DNA of 64,000 bases from CAYSCS01 sp964429695 (GTDB lineage: Bacteria; Acidobacteriota; Aminicenantia; Aminicenantales; Aminicenantaceae). The notes below the pieces were generated by a model. The model saw only the letters and a list, made by a program, of their open reading frames with translations. It did no database searches and had not been told where the DNA came from. Shown here one piece after another: positions 18,483-29,300 of the stretch (position 1 is its first letter; each line of letters opens with the position of its first letter). The position numbers and the translations under genes are program-made. The DNA is taken from contig CAYSCS010000101.1 of assembly GCA_964429695.1 (NCBI GenBank), positions 1 to 64,000 on the forward strand, given 5' to 3'.

Positions 18483-21437
18483 ATGAGAAAAAAGTCATTA
18501 AAAATTTTCTTCGTTCTTATCCTCATCCTCACCTCAACAAGCCTAATCCTCGCCCAAAGGCAAACAGGTTCTGTGACGGGGAAAGTGAGCGATGAGGAAG
18601 GCATCCCTCTTCCCGGGGCAGCCGTCACTCTGAGTGGACCAGCGATGATGGGTTATCTTACCTTCACCACCACTGAAAGTGGAGATTTCCGCTTCCCGGC
18701 TGTACCGCCAGGTAGTGACTATACACTAACAGTTGAAATGCCTGGATTCAAAACAATCAAAAGGGAGGGAATAATAGTCAACGTAGGAAAGACAGTGACC
18801 ATTGTCATTCAAATGGAAGCTGCAACGATTGAGGAGGAAATAACGGTTACTGCCGAAAGCCCCACAGTCGATGTCACTAGCACAAAAATAAGCGTGAGCT
18901 ATTCCGAAGACCTCATCAAGAATGTGCCTTTAGCTCGCGACTTTTACGACATAATCAAGGCAGCTCCAGGAATAGTTTCAGAAGAAGTCCAGTTTCACCG
19001 CTCTTTCTCTGCTCATGGAGGAACAGTACGCTCCAATCAGGTGACCTTGGATGGAGTCACCATAACCGACCCTGCGGTGGGGACAAACATGATGGGCATT
19101 CCTTTTGATGTCTATGAGGAGTTTGAGTTTGAGCTTGGTGCCCACCCCGCTGAAGTGGGCATGACCGAAGGTGCCTTCATCAACATCGTCACCAAATCTG
19201 GGGGGAATGAGTTTCATGGTCAACTGAATGCTTATTTCTTCAATAAGAATATGGTTCGAAGTCTCATCCCTGACTCAGAAGTGGAGGCGGTTGGGCTAAA
19301 AAAACCAACTGGCAACAAAAGATGGCTGGATACAGGCTTTTCCCTCGGCGGCCCTTTCCTCAAGGATAAGCTCTGGTTCTTCACCCATGTTCGTTATCTT
19401 GATTGGGCCATGGAAGGAGAATTGTTCAGGATCGGAATCATCGAAGCTCCCCATAAAGAAATCCAGACTTTCAATAAGTTGACCTTAAAGCCGAGCCCCG
19501 CTTTCCAGTTAACAGGGATGTGGGCTTTCAAAAATTGGGATGAACCAATTCTCACCGGTTGGGGCATTGATTATTATTCAGAAAAATACTCAAATCCCTC
19601 TGTAGATAATGCCCGCGACCATACCATCCTGGCTATGGTTAACTGGATACTCAACCAGAATACTTTCTTTGACTTCAGGTTCAACTATTTCTGGGATTTC
19701 GACCCCTGGCATCTTCATCCAGACCTTGACCCAAATACCCCCTCCACAATAGACATTGTCACCGGAGTCTGGGGTGGCTCGACGAGATTCAACGAGGATT
19801 ACACGGCTAAATATACTAAATTCCAGATTGCAGCCACTCGCTTCCAGGACAATTTCATCGGTGGAAATCATGAGGTTAAGGCAGGTCTTGAGTATCAGAG
19901 AGCTTACTTCACCTGGGATTGGTTTAAGAAAAATCCCTACTGGCACTTGCTCGCCAATGGAGACCCTTGGTGCTTAGGACCTGGAGTGGGGATGTTCTAC
20001 ATTTTGACCATGGGTGAAAATAAAGGGGACACTCCTCAATCAGCCAGAATCCGACGCTGGAGCGCCTATCTTCAGGATAGCTTCACCATCGCAGATAGAC
20101 TCACCCTGAACCTGGGAGTCCGTTATGACGAATCCCACGGAGATGTTCTGGGTGGAACCTTCACTCCTGTTGCTTCGAAAGACCCTGTAGCCACCCTGCT
20201 CGCGCCTAACATCTTCAGAAAGCAAACCGTAGATGATGCCAACAACCTCATGCTCTGGAAGGATTTCTCGCCCCGGCTGGGCGCAGTTTTCGATGTTTTC
20301 GGGGATGGCAAAACCTCACTCAAGGCTTCCTGGTCCCGCTACAATGAATTTTTGATGCTCCAGTATTTCATGGCCATAAGCCCCGTCTATCCTGACTACC
20401 TTACTGCTTTATGGATTGACCTCAATCTGAACAGGTCAATCGAAGCCACTGATTATTTCATAGTCCTCTACACACCTCTTGAGCCTGAAGACTTCAGGGT
20501 CGAAGATAGGCTCGACCCCAAACACAAATCTCCCTATACAGATGAATTCATCCTTGGGGTGGAAAGAGAACTTTTCAGGGATGTAAGCTTGGGCATCTCC
20601 TATTACTACAAGAAAAAAGGAAGGGTTGTAGAAGATGTGGACTGGCTCAGAGGAAACAGCCCTGATAGCGGCTGGTGGGTTCCTTACACAGTCAAGGAAC
20701 CGGGATGGGATGGTGAGTTTGGTACAGAAGACGATGCTAATATAACTGTATATGCGGTTAAGGAAGGGGCTCCAGAGCTCAGGTATGTTTTCACCAACCC
20801 TAAAGGAGCAGTAAGAAAATATCAGGGAGTCGAATTTATCATAAACAAAAGAATGTCCAATCGCTGGCAGTTTCTTGGCTCTCTGACCTTAAGCAAGTTC
20901 GAGGGAAACATAGGCGCAAATTACGGAGCGACCTGGGGCTTCAGCGGCGCCTTCGATGACCCCAACTGGTTTGTCAACAGGTATGGAAGACTCGACATGG
21001 ATAGACCTGTGCAGCTCAAACTCCAGGGCTCGGTAATGCTCCCTCTGGACTTCATGCTGAGTGCCTATTACTTCCATGTCTCAGGAGCTCCCTGGGGCAG
21101 AACCCTGAGAATCTATTTCCCGCCTGATCCTTCGTATGACGCTACAAACCCCCCCTATGTCGAAGTCCAGGCAGAGCCTCCGGGAAAGAGAAGGTTTCGC
21201 TCGCGAAACAACATGGATGCACGCGTGGAGAAACTCTTCAATCTAGGAAAGATGGGACAGCTCGGAATATTTCTGGATGTCTTGAATGTCTTCGGAGAGA
21301 GCTGGTTCGATGTGAATCAGGACCCGGGCGGATGGATTCTTCCTGATGGAAGCTTTGTCAGATGGCCAAACTATGGACAATTCTATAAGGCCAATGGACT
21401 GCGTACTTTCAAGGTGAGTGCACGCTTTTCATTCTGA
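18483..21437 (+). CDS. TonB-dependent receptor, Oar-like
   Basis: The 984-residue protein has a signal peptide (residues 1-25, ending LILAQ). A carboxypeptidase-regulatory-like beta-sandwich at about 28-115 contains TGSVTGKVSDEEGIPLPGAA. A plug domain at about 130-250 ends in AFINIVTKSGGNEFHGQL, and a C-terminal barrel finishes with FKVSARFSF. It has the same architecture as the receptor at 2817-5633, but the barrels differ widely, so the two probably recognise different substrates. It sits between two S9 peptidase genes: one upstream on the same strand, one convergent downstream past a shared terminator. That placement suggests uptake of peptides produced by, or fed to, those enzymes; this is inferred from context. 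Confidence 0.9.
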   Translation: MRKKSLKIFFVLILILTSTSLILAQRQTGSVTGKVSDEEGIPLPGAAVTLSGPAMMGYLTFTTTESGDFRFPAVPPGSDYTLTVEMPGFKTIKREGIIVNVGKTVTIVIQMEAATIEEEITVTAESPTVDVTSTKISVSYSEDLIKNVPLARDFYDIIKAAPGIVSEEVQFHRSFSAHGGTVRSNQVTLDGVTITDPAVGTNMMGIPFDVYEEFEFELGAHPAEVGMTEGAFINIVTKSGGNEFHGQLNAYFFNKNMVRSLIPDSEVEAVGLKKPTGNKRWLDTGFSLGGPFLKDKLWFFTHVRYLDWAMEGELFRIGIIEAPHKEIQTFNKLTLKPSPAFQLTGMWAFKNWDEPILTGWGIDYYSEKYSNPSVDNARDHTILAMVNWILNQNTFFDFRFNYFWDFDPWHLHPDLDPNTPSTIDIVTGVWGGSTRFNEDYTAKYTKFQIAATRFQDNFIGGNHEVKAGLEYQRAYFTWDWFKKNPYWHLLANGDPWCLGPGVGMFYILTMGENKGDTPQSARIRRWSAYLQDSFTIADRLTLNLGVRYDESHGDVLGGTFTPVASKDPVATLLAPNIFRKQTVDDANNLMLWKDFSPRLGAVFDVFGDGKTSLKASWSRYNEFLMLQYFMAISPVYPDYLTALWIDLNLNRSIEATDYFIVLYTPLEPEDFRVEDRLDPKHKSPYTDEFILGVERELFRDVSLGISYYYKKKGRVVEDVDWLRGNSPDSGWWVPYTVKEPGWDGEFGTEDDANITVYAVKEGAPELRYVFTNPKGAVRKYQGVEFIINKRMSNRWQFLGSLTLSKFEGNIGANYGATWGFSGAFDDPNWFVNRYGRLDMDRPVQLKLQGSVMLPLDFMLSAYYFHVSGAPWGRTLRIYFPPDPSYDATNPPYVEVQAEPPGKRRFRSRNNMDARVEKLFNLGKMGQLGIFLDVLNVFGESWFDVNQDPGGWILPDGSFVRWPNYGQFYKANGLRTFKVSARFSF

Positions 21438-21447
21438 GCAAAAGAAG

Positions 21448-21490
21448 AGAAGGGAGCCCTCATTTTTCTCCCCAATAAGGGCTCCCTTCT
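21448..21490. terminator. Bidirectional intrinsic terminator between convergent genes
   Basis: A perfect 13-bp stem, AGAAGGGAGCCCT (21448-21460) with AGGGCTCCCTTCT (21478-21490), encloses a 17-base loop. It lies between the convergent receptor stop (21437) and S9 peptidase stop (21499). Pyrimidine-rich sequence follows on the plus side. Confidence 0.82.
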
Positions 21491-21498
21491 TTCCTTCT

Positions 21499-23580
21499 CT
21501 ACTGGTTTGCTTCCTTCTTCTTGTGCTGGTCGAACCAGGCAATTATGTGAAGCATCTTTGAGAGATGCTGGCTTGGTCGAGCAAAGATGCCATGGCTTGC
21601 TTCAGGGAATCTCACCAGAACCGCCTCCACTCCCCTCAATTTGAGAGCCATGTAATACTGTTCTGACTCGGACATGGGCGTTCGATAGTCCTGTTCTCCG
21701 GTGATGATGATGGTGGGCGTCTTGACATTCTTCACTACTGAGAGCAGGGAGCGTTTCTCATAATGCTCAACATAATCCCAAGGAAGACCAGGAAACCAGT
21801 ATTTAACACCGTAGGAAGCCATATCTGCGGTTAGAACCCAGCTGTACCAGTTTATGACAGGATAGAGGGTGGCAGCAGCACGGAATCGAGGAGATCTTCC
21901 AATCATCCAGCAGGTGAGCACTCCTCCCCCGCTTCCTCCTGTGACGAAGATGTTCTCCTCATCAATGTATCCTTTCTTGATGACTGCATCAACACCTGAA
22001 TCAAGGTCATAGAAATCGTCTCCTGGATAGGCGTGGTGAATGAGGTTTCCAAACTCTTCTCCATAGCTTGTGCTCCCCCGAGGATTAGCGTAAAGCACGA
22101 CATAACCCGCAGAAGCAAGGAGCTGTTTTTCCAGGCTGAAACGGTCTCCATAATTTGCAAATGGTCCACCGTGGATCTCGAGGATCAGCGGGTACTTCTG
22201 GGAAGGGTTGAAGTCAGGTGGTTTGATTATCCATCCCTGGATTTTTCGCCCATCCTTTGAAGATTCATACCAGATTTCTTCAACCTGCCCAAGCTTTTTA
22301 TGAGCAAGGATGTCTTCGTTGACTGCAGTGATGAGTCTGGGTTTAGGATTAGCAATGTTCGAGACTGCGATGTCGCTCGGATGGTCAGGGCGCGTGTAGG
22401 TGAAAGCGTAATTTCCGTTAGCGGCGACGGTGTAGCTTCCCCCTCCTCCATAGGCTATCCTTCCATCTCCTATATCCCCGTTGAGTATCTTCATTTTTCC
22501 GTCCAAGGTGAGATAGGCTAATTTAGTGTTTCCCTTATCATCGTACATGAAAAAAATTCCCCTGCCATCCTTTCCCCACATGATGTTATAGATGCTTCTA
22601 TCTAAATTCTTTGTCAGAGAACGTGAATTGCTCCCATCACGGTTCATAACATACAGCTCGGTCACCTGGTAACCCTGGTATCTGTCGTCAAAACCCACAT
22701 AAGCAATCAGGTTTCCAGCTGGCGAAATTGAAGGAGAATCATCCGGTCCCTTGCGGTTTGTGAGCTGACGGAGAGAGAGGTCTGAAATAGAAAATTCATA
22801 TATTTCAGTATCCAAAATCTCATATTCCCAATCATCTCTGCGGTTAGCGGAGAGGAGGATAGCCTTGTTATCAGGAGTCCATTCAAGCGAGGCTCCTCCA
22901 AAAACAGGAAAGGGATGATGGAAGTTTCCCTGAGAAACCTGTCTCGGCGTGCCTCCTTCTGCCGGCATCACAAAAAGATGCATGTATCCCTGGCTCACTT
23001 GATAACCCATTCCATCAAACCTGTAGATTACCTTGTCGATAACTGTGGCCGGGGGTGCCCATTTAGCACCTGGCGGACAAGGAGGTAGCTGGGCTATGGT
23101 CCGTGGCAACGAAGGTACAGGCGCAGAGAAGGCGATCCATTTCCCGTCTGGAGACCAGGAGATTCCCATGGGTGGAAAGAGCAGGTTGGTGAGAACAACC
23201 GTCTGTCCGGTATCCATCCAGCGTTTATAAATCTGCGGCTTTCCGTCTCTATCGGAAACGTAAATTATCTGGCTCCCATCTTGTGACCAGCGTGGAGAAC
23301 TATCATGATAAAGTCCACTCGTCAAGGGACGATTCCCTGTGCCATCGAAATTCACTATCCAGAGATTGGAATAAACATTATCTGTCATGATGTCCATGAA
23401 ATTCCGCACGTAGATTATTCTTTTCCCATCCGGGGAAATCTGAGGGTCAGAAACATACTCAAAATTGAAATAATCTTGAGCGGTGAAGAACTTAGATAAG
23501 TCCTTTCCAGTTTGAGAAAAAGAAAACGAAAGAGAAAAGGCCAAAAAGATGAAGCATAGCCTGATGAGTTTTTTTGACAT
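21499..23580 (-). CDS. S9-family peptidase (acylaminoacyl-peptidase/DPP5-like), secreted
   Basis: I place the start at the ATG at 23580, which directly follows GGAGGTGATT, a strong ribosome-binding site. An upstream in-frame start at 23622 would put 14 charged residues ahead of the signal peptide and is unlikely. The 693-residue protein has a signal peptide (1-22, ending SFSFSQ) and a WD40-like TolB propeller at about 45-400 (PQISPDGKRIIYV, PRWSQDGSQIIYVSDRDGK). A C-terminal alpha/beta-hydrolase domain carries Ser550 in TGGSGGGVLT. The Asp follows in ITGEQDYRTPM and the His in PEASHGIFAR. The family releases dipeptides or N-blocked residues from peptides. It converges on the receptor gene and shares its terminator. 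Confidence 0.9.
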   Translation of the reverse strand: MSKKLIRLCFIFLAFSLSFSFSQTGKDLSKFFTAQDYFNFEYVSDPQISPDGKRIIYVRNFMDIMTDNVYSNLWIVNFDGTGNRPLTSGLYHDSSPRWSQDGSQIIYVSDRDGKPQIYKRWMDTGQTVVLTNLLFPPMGISWSPDGKWIAFSAPVPSLPRTIAQLPPCPPGAKWAPPATVIDKVIYRFDGMGYQVSQGYMHLFVMPAEGGTPRQVSQGNFHHPFPVFGGASLEWTPDNKAILLSANRRDDWEYEILDTEIYEFSISDLSLRQLTNRKGPDDSPSISPAGNLIAYVGFDDRYQGYQVTELYVMNRDGSNSRSLTKNLDRSIYNIMWGKDGRGIFFMYDDKGNTKLAYLTLDGKMKILNGDIGDGRIAYGGGGSYTVAANGNYAFTYTRPDHPSDIAVSNIANPKPRLITAVNEDILAHKKLGQVEEIWYESSKDGRKIQGWIIKPPDFNPSQKYPLILEIHGGPFANYGDRFSLEKQLLASAGYVVLYANPRGSTSYGEEFGNLIHHAYPGDDFYDLDSGVDAVIKKGYIDEENIFVTGGSGGGVLTCWMIGRSPRFRAAATLYPVINWYSWVLTADMASYGVKYWFPGLPWDYVEHYEKRSLLSVVKNVKTPTIIITGEQDYRTPMSESEQYYMALKLRGVEAVLVRFPEASHGIFARPSQHLSKMLHIIAWFDQHKKKEANQ

Positions 23581-24416
23581 AATCACCTCCTCAATTTTTA
23601 ATCTTTTAGACACCTTTCTCAAGAAAAGTATTAATTTTAATCATGTTTAGATGGAATAAGATTTCCATAAAATTATTATCAATACCCTCGAGTTCTTCAA
23701 CCATCTGAGCTCATTCATGAAAAAATCAGCATAACAACTTTTAACTAATTTTACGAAAATTATCAAATAAAAGTTTTTATTTCTAAACTAGAAAAAGGTG
23801 AGAAGACTATCTTTCGTGTTCTCTCAGCATAATTTATCCGTAAGCTAGAGGATAACCTCGCACTTCTCTTTCTTTTCTTTAAAAAATCGATATTAAGAAG
23901 AAGGTCAATGAGAAAATCTTCTCCTCCATAAATCCAGAATACCAACAAAAGCAGGAAGCTAAGGAACTTGGGAAGAGTAATGCGCTCCCCGCATCTCGAT
24001 CTCCTCTTTGGCTTAAAATTTCCACTCGACATCCTTAATGACTTAACCCGGGCTTAAGAGTTCGCCATTTCCTCTCCCTGGAGAAAGATTTATTCCTCCC
24101 TTCTATTTCTGGCCTTTATTCCTCCATTTATGAATTCTCAATCCTCAATCTCTCTTCAATCTTCCTCTCAATGGCTCCGAAGAATAGAATGAGTCCCATT
24201 CCAGGATGAGAGGTCATCTCCAGATAAAAGCTCACGAAGAAGGGTATGTTTAAAATTCTTAAGGGACTATGAATAATTTTGTTTCAGATTTGATTCTCTT
24301 CTCTTCTTTATGGTATAAGCTCGATGAGGAAAAAATCTTCTGAAGAATGAAGTCATCCTCTCTCTCCAGAGAAAAGAAAAATTTCTCAAAAAACCATCCT
24401 TCGCAGGAGGTGTCGT
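23581..24416. other. Gene-poor region with possible membrane-protein remnants
   Basis: No intact gene is recognisable. On the minus strand a fragment of about 48 residues ends near 24130. It contains the strings IPFFVSFYLEMTSHPG and FFGAIERKIEERL, which look like the C-terminus of a membrane protein. Another hydrophobic 89-residue frame lies at 23763-24032. Neither has a start signal or family I can name. AGGAGG at 24405-24410 belongs to the next gene. Confidence 0.35.
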
Positions 24417-26372
24417 ATGAAAATATTTTTTCGCTTCTTTTTAGTCTTTAGTCTCTTCGTTGCTCTCCAAGCGATCCTGCCTCTCTCGGAAGGAAGGGGC
24501 TTAAATCAAGAAGAAACTCAGGCTCTTGCCCCTTTCAAAGAAGGACCAAGTGACCCTGTAGAACTCGAGGCATTCATCGATGGCATCATGAGCATTCATC
24601 TGGAAACAAACCATATTGCAGGTGCAACATTCTCTCTTGTCAAAGATGGAGAACTCTTCTTGGCTAAAGGTTATGGATATGCAGATAGAGAAAAGAAAAT
24701 ACCCGTCAAGGCTGAAGAAACGCTTTTTCGACCGGGTTCAATCTCAAAGCTTTTCGTCTGGACTGCGGTGATGCAGCTTTATGAACAGGGAAAGCTTGAC
24801 CTCGATGCCGATATAAACACTTACCTCAGAAAGTTTAAGGTTCCTGAGACATTCCCCCAACCGATTACTATGAAGCATCTCATGAGTCATACTGCTGGAT
24901 TTGAGGAGATGATCAAGGAGATGTCAGTTCGGGACGCAAAAGACCTTGTACCTCTCGGTGAGTTTCTTGCCACTCACCTCCCAGCTCGAGTCATCCCTCC
25001 AGGCAAGCTCGCTGCCTATTCAAATTATGGAACTGCGCTTGCAGGATATATCATCGAAGAAATATCAGGGATTCCCTTTGAAGAATACATCGAAGAGCAC
25101 ATCTTCAAACCGCTCAAAATGGAAAAAAGCACTTTCCGCCAACCTCTCCCACTTCATCTTAAGGATTTGATGTCAGTCGGGTATTCATTTGAGAAAGGAA
25201 TCTTCAAGGCGCATGATTTCGAGTTGATAAATGGTCTTGCACCTGCAGGCTCGATGTCCACTACAGCCACAGACATGGCAAATTTCATGATTGCGCATCT
25301 TGAAAAAGGTCGATTCCAGGAGAAAAGAATTCTGAAAGAAGAGACGATAAGGCTGATGCATTCGAGGCTTTTTACTCATCACCCAAAAGTAAACGGAAAT
25401 GCCTATGGCTTCTGGGAACTTAAGCTGAATGAACTGAAGATGATCGAACATGGAGGAGACACAGCTTGGTTTCATTCATTTCTTGTGCTCATACCCGAGA
25501 AAAATGTTGGTCTCTTTGTCTCTTATAACAGTGCAGGAGGGGGCGGGTTTGCGCGTGAAGAGCTAGTAAAAGCTTTCCTCGACCGCTATTATCCTGGCGA
25601 AGAGAAGCCTCTTCCCCAGCCCCCTTCGGATTTCAAAAAAAGAGCAAAGAAATTCCTCGGAACCTATAGATTCACAAGAGTAGTCCATACATCCTATGAA
25701 AAGATGATGGCCCTGCTGATGAAAGTCGAGGTAAAGGCAACTCCTGAAAATACTCTTCTAATCACGCTCCCTGCAGGATTGGGTGCAAAGCAATGGGTTG
25801 AGGTAGAACCCCTTATTTTCCAAGAAGTGAGTGGCCAAGATACCCTAGTCTTCCAAGAAGACGAGAGAGGGCACATAATTCATGCTTTTGTAAATTCCTT
25901 TCCCTACTTTGCCCTGGTAAAGATGAGATGGTTTGAAACCCCGCTCTTCAGCCTTTCTCTCGTTTTGATTTGCGTCCTTCTTTTCCTTTCTGTCCTTCGC
26001 TGGCCCTTAAGTTCGCTGCTGAGGAGATTGTGTCAGCCTGAGGCAAAAGAAGGGAAGAAAGCACCCTCTACCTTTCGTCTCATAGTCTCGCTGATGGCTA
26101 TTCTTTACCTTATTTTCATAATTGGAGTGCTGCTCGTGCTCAGCGATTACATGAAGCTCATGTTCGGAGTCCCCTTGAGCTTGAAAATTCTTCTTTTCCT
26201 CCCTCTTTTCTCTTCATTCTTAACCTTCATAGCCATTTTCATCAGCCTCGTTACTTGGATTAAAGGTTACTGGAGCTGGTGTGCTCGCTTTCACTACACA
26301 CTCATTGTCCTTGGTTCAATCGCCTTTATCTGGTTTCTGAACTACTGGAATTTGCTTGGCTTTAAGTACTAA
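24417..26372 (+). CDS. Serine hydrolase of the beta-lactamase/S12 family with C-terminal membrane segments
   Basis: The 651-residue protein begins with a signal peptide (about 1-25), with AGGAGG 6 bases before the ATG. The class C beta-lactamase-like domain spans about 50-400. It has the nucleophile motif SISK (Ser108, Lys111), the second motif YSN (Tyr201) and HGG in place of KTG (His345). After a lipocalin-like stretch (about 410-500), the C-terminus has four or five hydrophobic helices (about 510-650). This architecture is common among uncharacterised serine hydrolases that act as D-amino-acid or peptide esterases or amidases; resistance to beta-lactams should not be assumed. Its stop codon interlocks with that of the convergent dnaE (26369-26372). 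Confidence 0.86.
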   Translation: MKIFFRFFLVFSLFVALQAILPLSEGRGLNQEETQALAPFKEGPSDPVELEAFIDGIMSIHLETNHIAGATFSLVKDGELFLAKGYGYADREKKIPVKAEETLFRPGSISKLFVWTAVMQLYEQGKLDLDADINTYLRKFKVPETFPQPITMKHLMSHTAGFEEMIKEMSVRDAKDLVPLGEFLATHLPARVIPPGKLAAYSNYGTALAGYIIEEISGIPFEEYIEEHIFKPLKMEKSTFRQPLPLHLKDLMSVGYSFEKGIFKAHDFELINGLAPAGSMSTTATDMANFMIAHLEKGRFQEKRILKEETIRLMHSRLFTHHPKVNGNAYGFWELKLNELKMIEHGGDTAWFHSFLVLIPEKNVGLFVSYNSAGGGGFAREELVKAFLDRYYPGEEKPLPQPPSDFKKRAKKFLGTYRFTRVVHTSYEKMMALLMKVEVKATPENTLLITLPAGLGAKQWVEVEPLIFQEVSGQDTLVFQEDERGHIIHAFVNSFPYFALVKMRWFETPLFSLSLVLICVLLFLSVLRWPLSSLLRRLCQPEAKEGKKAPSTFRLIVSLMAILYLIFIIGVLLVLSDYMKLMFGVPLSLKILLFLPLFSSFLTFIAIFISLVTWIKGYWSWCARFHYTLIVLGSIAFIWFLNYWNLLGFKY

Positions 26373-29300
26373 TACTCTATTAAGATGGAATCTTCTCCGA
26401 GGAGGTTCTTTATCGCTCGGGTGAGTTCTTCTGAAGGAGAGACAGAGGTAATTTCCGAAGACTGGGCGACCATTCGGTAGGAATGGGGTGTCTCAAGTTC
26501 AAATAAGACAGGACATCCTCCAGGATTCTTCTCCAAAATTCCTCTTAATTCTTCGAAAATAGACTCCTCAATTCCGGGGAGAAAAATTCTGAGAATAACC
26601 CTCTTTGCCTGTTTCTGAAGCGCTTCAGAAAGGGGCATTATCTCCATAAGATGTATCCTTCGATTCTCACCTTCTCCAAAGAATTTCCCTTTGACCCATA
26701 CCAGAGAATCTTCCCTCAGGATTTCATAATGCTTCCTGTATGAATCGGGAAAAACCACAACCTCTATCCGGCCACTCAAATCTTCGAGGACAAAAGTAGC
26801 CATTCTTTCTTCCTTCCTTGTCTTTAGAGTCTTCAAGGAAGTGACGATCCCTGCTACCTTTATCTCGGCGTTGAAATCTATCCCCTCATCCAGGTCACCC
26901 AGCGAATAGGAAACAAGCCTCTTTAGTTGCTTCTCGAATTGCCTCAAAGGGTGACCAGTGATGTAGAAGCCCAGGGCATCCTTTTCGTAAGAGAGGAAAA
27001 GGGGCTCATCCCACTCCCTCATTTCTTTTATTTCTCGAGGAATCTCTCTCGGCTCCAAGACATGATGTCCAAAAAGAAAGCTCTGTCTTGAAGACCTCAG
27101 CCTCTGGACTTCATGGGCATAATCAATCATCGTTTCCACAAGGTGAAAGAGCTGGCTTCGCTTCCACCCCAAAGAATCGAAAGCCCCTGCTTTGATCAAA
27201 CTCTCTATCACTTTGCGGTTAACAAGTTTAGAATCCACATCCTGAAAGACATCAAAAGGAGAGGTAAATTTTCCCCTCTTCTCCCTCGCCTTAAGCAAAG
27301 AGCGAACCGCGCTCTCACCCACGTTCTTGATTGCGGAAAGGCCAAACCTAATCGCTCCTTTGGAGACAGTGAAGCTGAACTCACTTTCATTGATGTCAGG
27401 GGGTAAGACATCAATTCCCATTTCTTTACATTCGTTTATGTATTTTATCACTTGAGAGGTCGCCCCTCTTTCAGCCTCCGAAGTCAGAAGCGCTGCCATA
27501 AAATACACTGGGTAATGTGCCTTGAGATAAGCTGTTCGATAAGCGAGATAAGCATAGGCAGCGCTGTGCGACTTGTTGAAGCCGTAGCCAGCAAAGTATT
27601 TTATCTGTTCGAAGAGTTTGGTGGCTTTAGCCTGACTGATTCCCTTTTTCCTCGCGCCTTGAATGAACCTCTGTTTCTGAGCCTTCATCATCGCGGTTTC
27701 CTTCTTTCCCATGGCTTTGCGCAGAATATCGGCTTCTGCCATGGAAAAACCCGCAAACTCTGTCGCTATCCGCATTACCTGCTCTTGATAGACGATAATG
27801 CCCTTTGTTTCTTTGAGAATGGGCTCAAGTTCAGGGAATTCATACACAACTCTCTCAGGGTGATTCTTCCTCTTTATGAATTCATCGGTCATTCCGCTCT
27901 TCAAAGGTCCGGGACGATAAAGGGCATTGAGAGCGATGAGGTCTCGAAAATTCTCGGGCTTAAAGTTTCGCAGAAGGTCCTTCATCCCAGGGCTTTCAAA
28001 CTGGAAGACTCCGTCGGTATTACCCGACTTGAAGACCTCGAATGTCTTTTCATCATCAAGAGGAATTTGTTTGAGGTCAATCTTTTGCTTGGTATCCTTC
28101 TCCACAAGCTCGATGGTATCCTGAATGACGGTCAAATTTCTTAGCCCGAGGAGGTCCATCTTCAGCAGCCCCAGAGCCTCTATATCCTGCATCGGAAACT
28201 GGGTGGTGATTTCTCCTTTTACAGACTGATAAAGGGGCATGAATTCCACTAGAGGCTTGGGAGCGATGACTATCCCTGCGGCATGGATGGAAGGATGGCG
28301 GATCTGACCCTCCAGCTTCTGAGCGATGCTCAGGAGATGGGCAATCTTAGTGTTCTTATCTCTTAAATCTTTGAGCTGAGGGATATTTTTGAGCGCACCC
28401 TCGATGGTAGCCTCTGGTCCAAAGGGAGGAATCATCTTTGCAATGGCATCCACCTCGGGAAGAGGAACTTCAAGTGCTCTCCCCACATCCCTTACAGCCT
28501 GGCGAGCCGCCATCGTTCCAAAAGTTATGATCTGACAAACATTCTCCCTTCCATATTTTTTTGTCACATATTCAATGACTTCTTCTCTGCGCCTGCCGCA
28601 AAAGTCTATGTCGATGTCAGGAAGAGTTATTCTCGCTGGATTGAGAAACCTCTCAAAGAGGAGGTCATACTCGAGAGGGTCAATATCTGTGATTCCCAGG
28701 CAGTATGAGAGGAGGCTTCCTGCTGCGGAACCTCTTCCCGGTCCCACAGGAATGTTCTTTTTCCCTGCCATCTGGACGAGGTCCCACACGATTAGAAAAT
28801 AGCCCTCAAATCCCATCTCTTTGACGAGCCGGATTTCTTTCTCCAGCCTCTCCTCATACACCCTTCTTTCTGGTAGCTCTCCCCTTTCAATCCTAGGAAG
28901 AAGGCTCTTTAAGCGTGCTTCGAAGCCTTCTCGGACAACTTTGTCGAAATATTCCGAGAGAGAGGTCCCCTCAGATGTCTTGAAAAGGGGAAGAAAATAT
29001 TCTCCCGAAGGAAAGTCGAAGTTACATTTCGAGGCTATCTTGATTGTATTCTGAATTGCCTCAGGAAGCTCCTTGAAGAGCTCGAGCATCTCTGGGCTTG
29101 ATTTGAAATAAAACTCCTTGGAACCAAAACGGATTCGATCTTGGTCTGTAACCTTCTTGTTTGTCTGGATACAGAGAAGGATATCCTGCATCTCTGCATC
29201 CTCTTTTCTCAGATAATGGACGTCGTTTGTGGCCACAAGAGGAAGGCCTAACTTTTTCGCAAGCTTGACAAGCTGGGGGTTGAGCTCCTTCTGCTCTGCA

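Noticed and set aside
24130..24260. Fragment of a membrane protein C-terminus on the minus strand
   Set aside because: Only about 48 codons remain after a stop, without a start or identifiable family; noted as a remnant in the regional entry only.
27452..28144. 230-residue plus-strand frame opposite dnaE
   Set aside because: It is a shadow of the dnaE coding strand with no family pattern.
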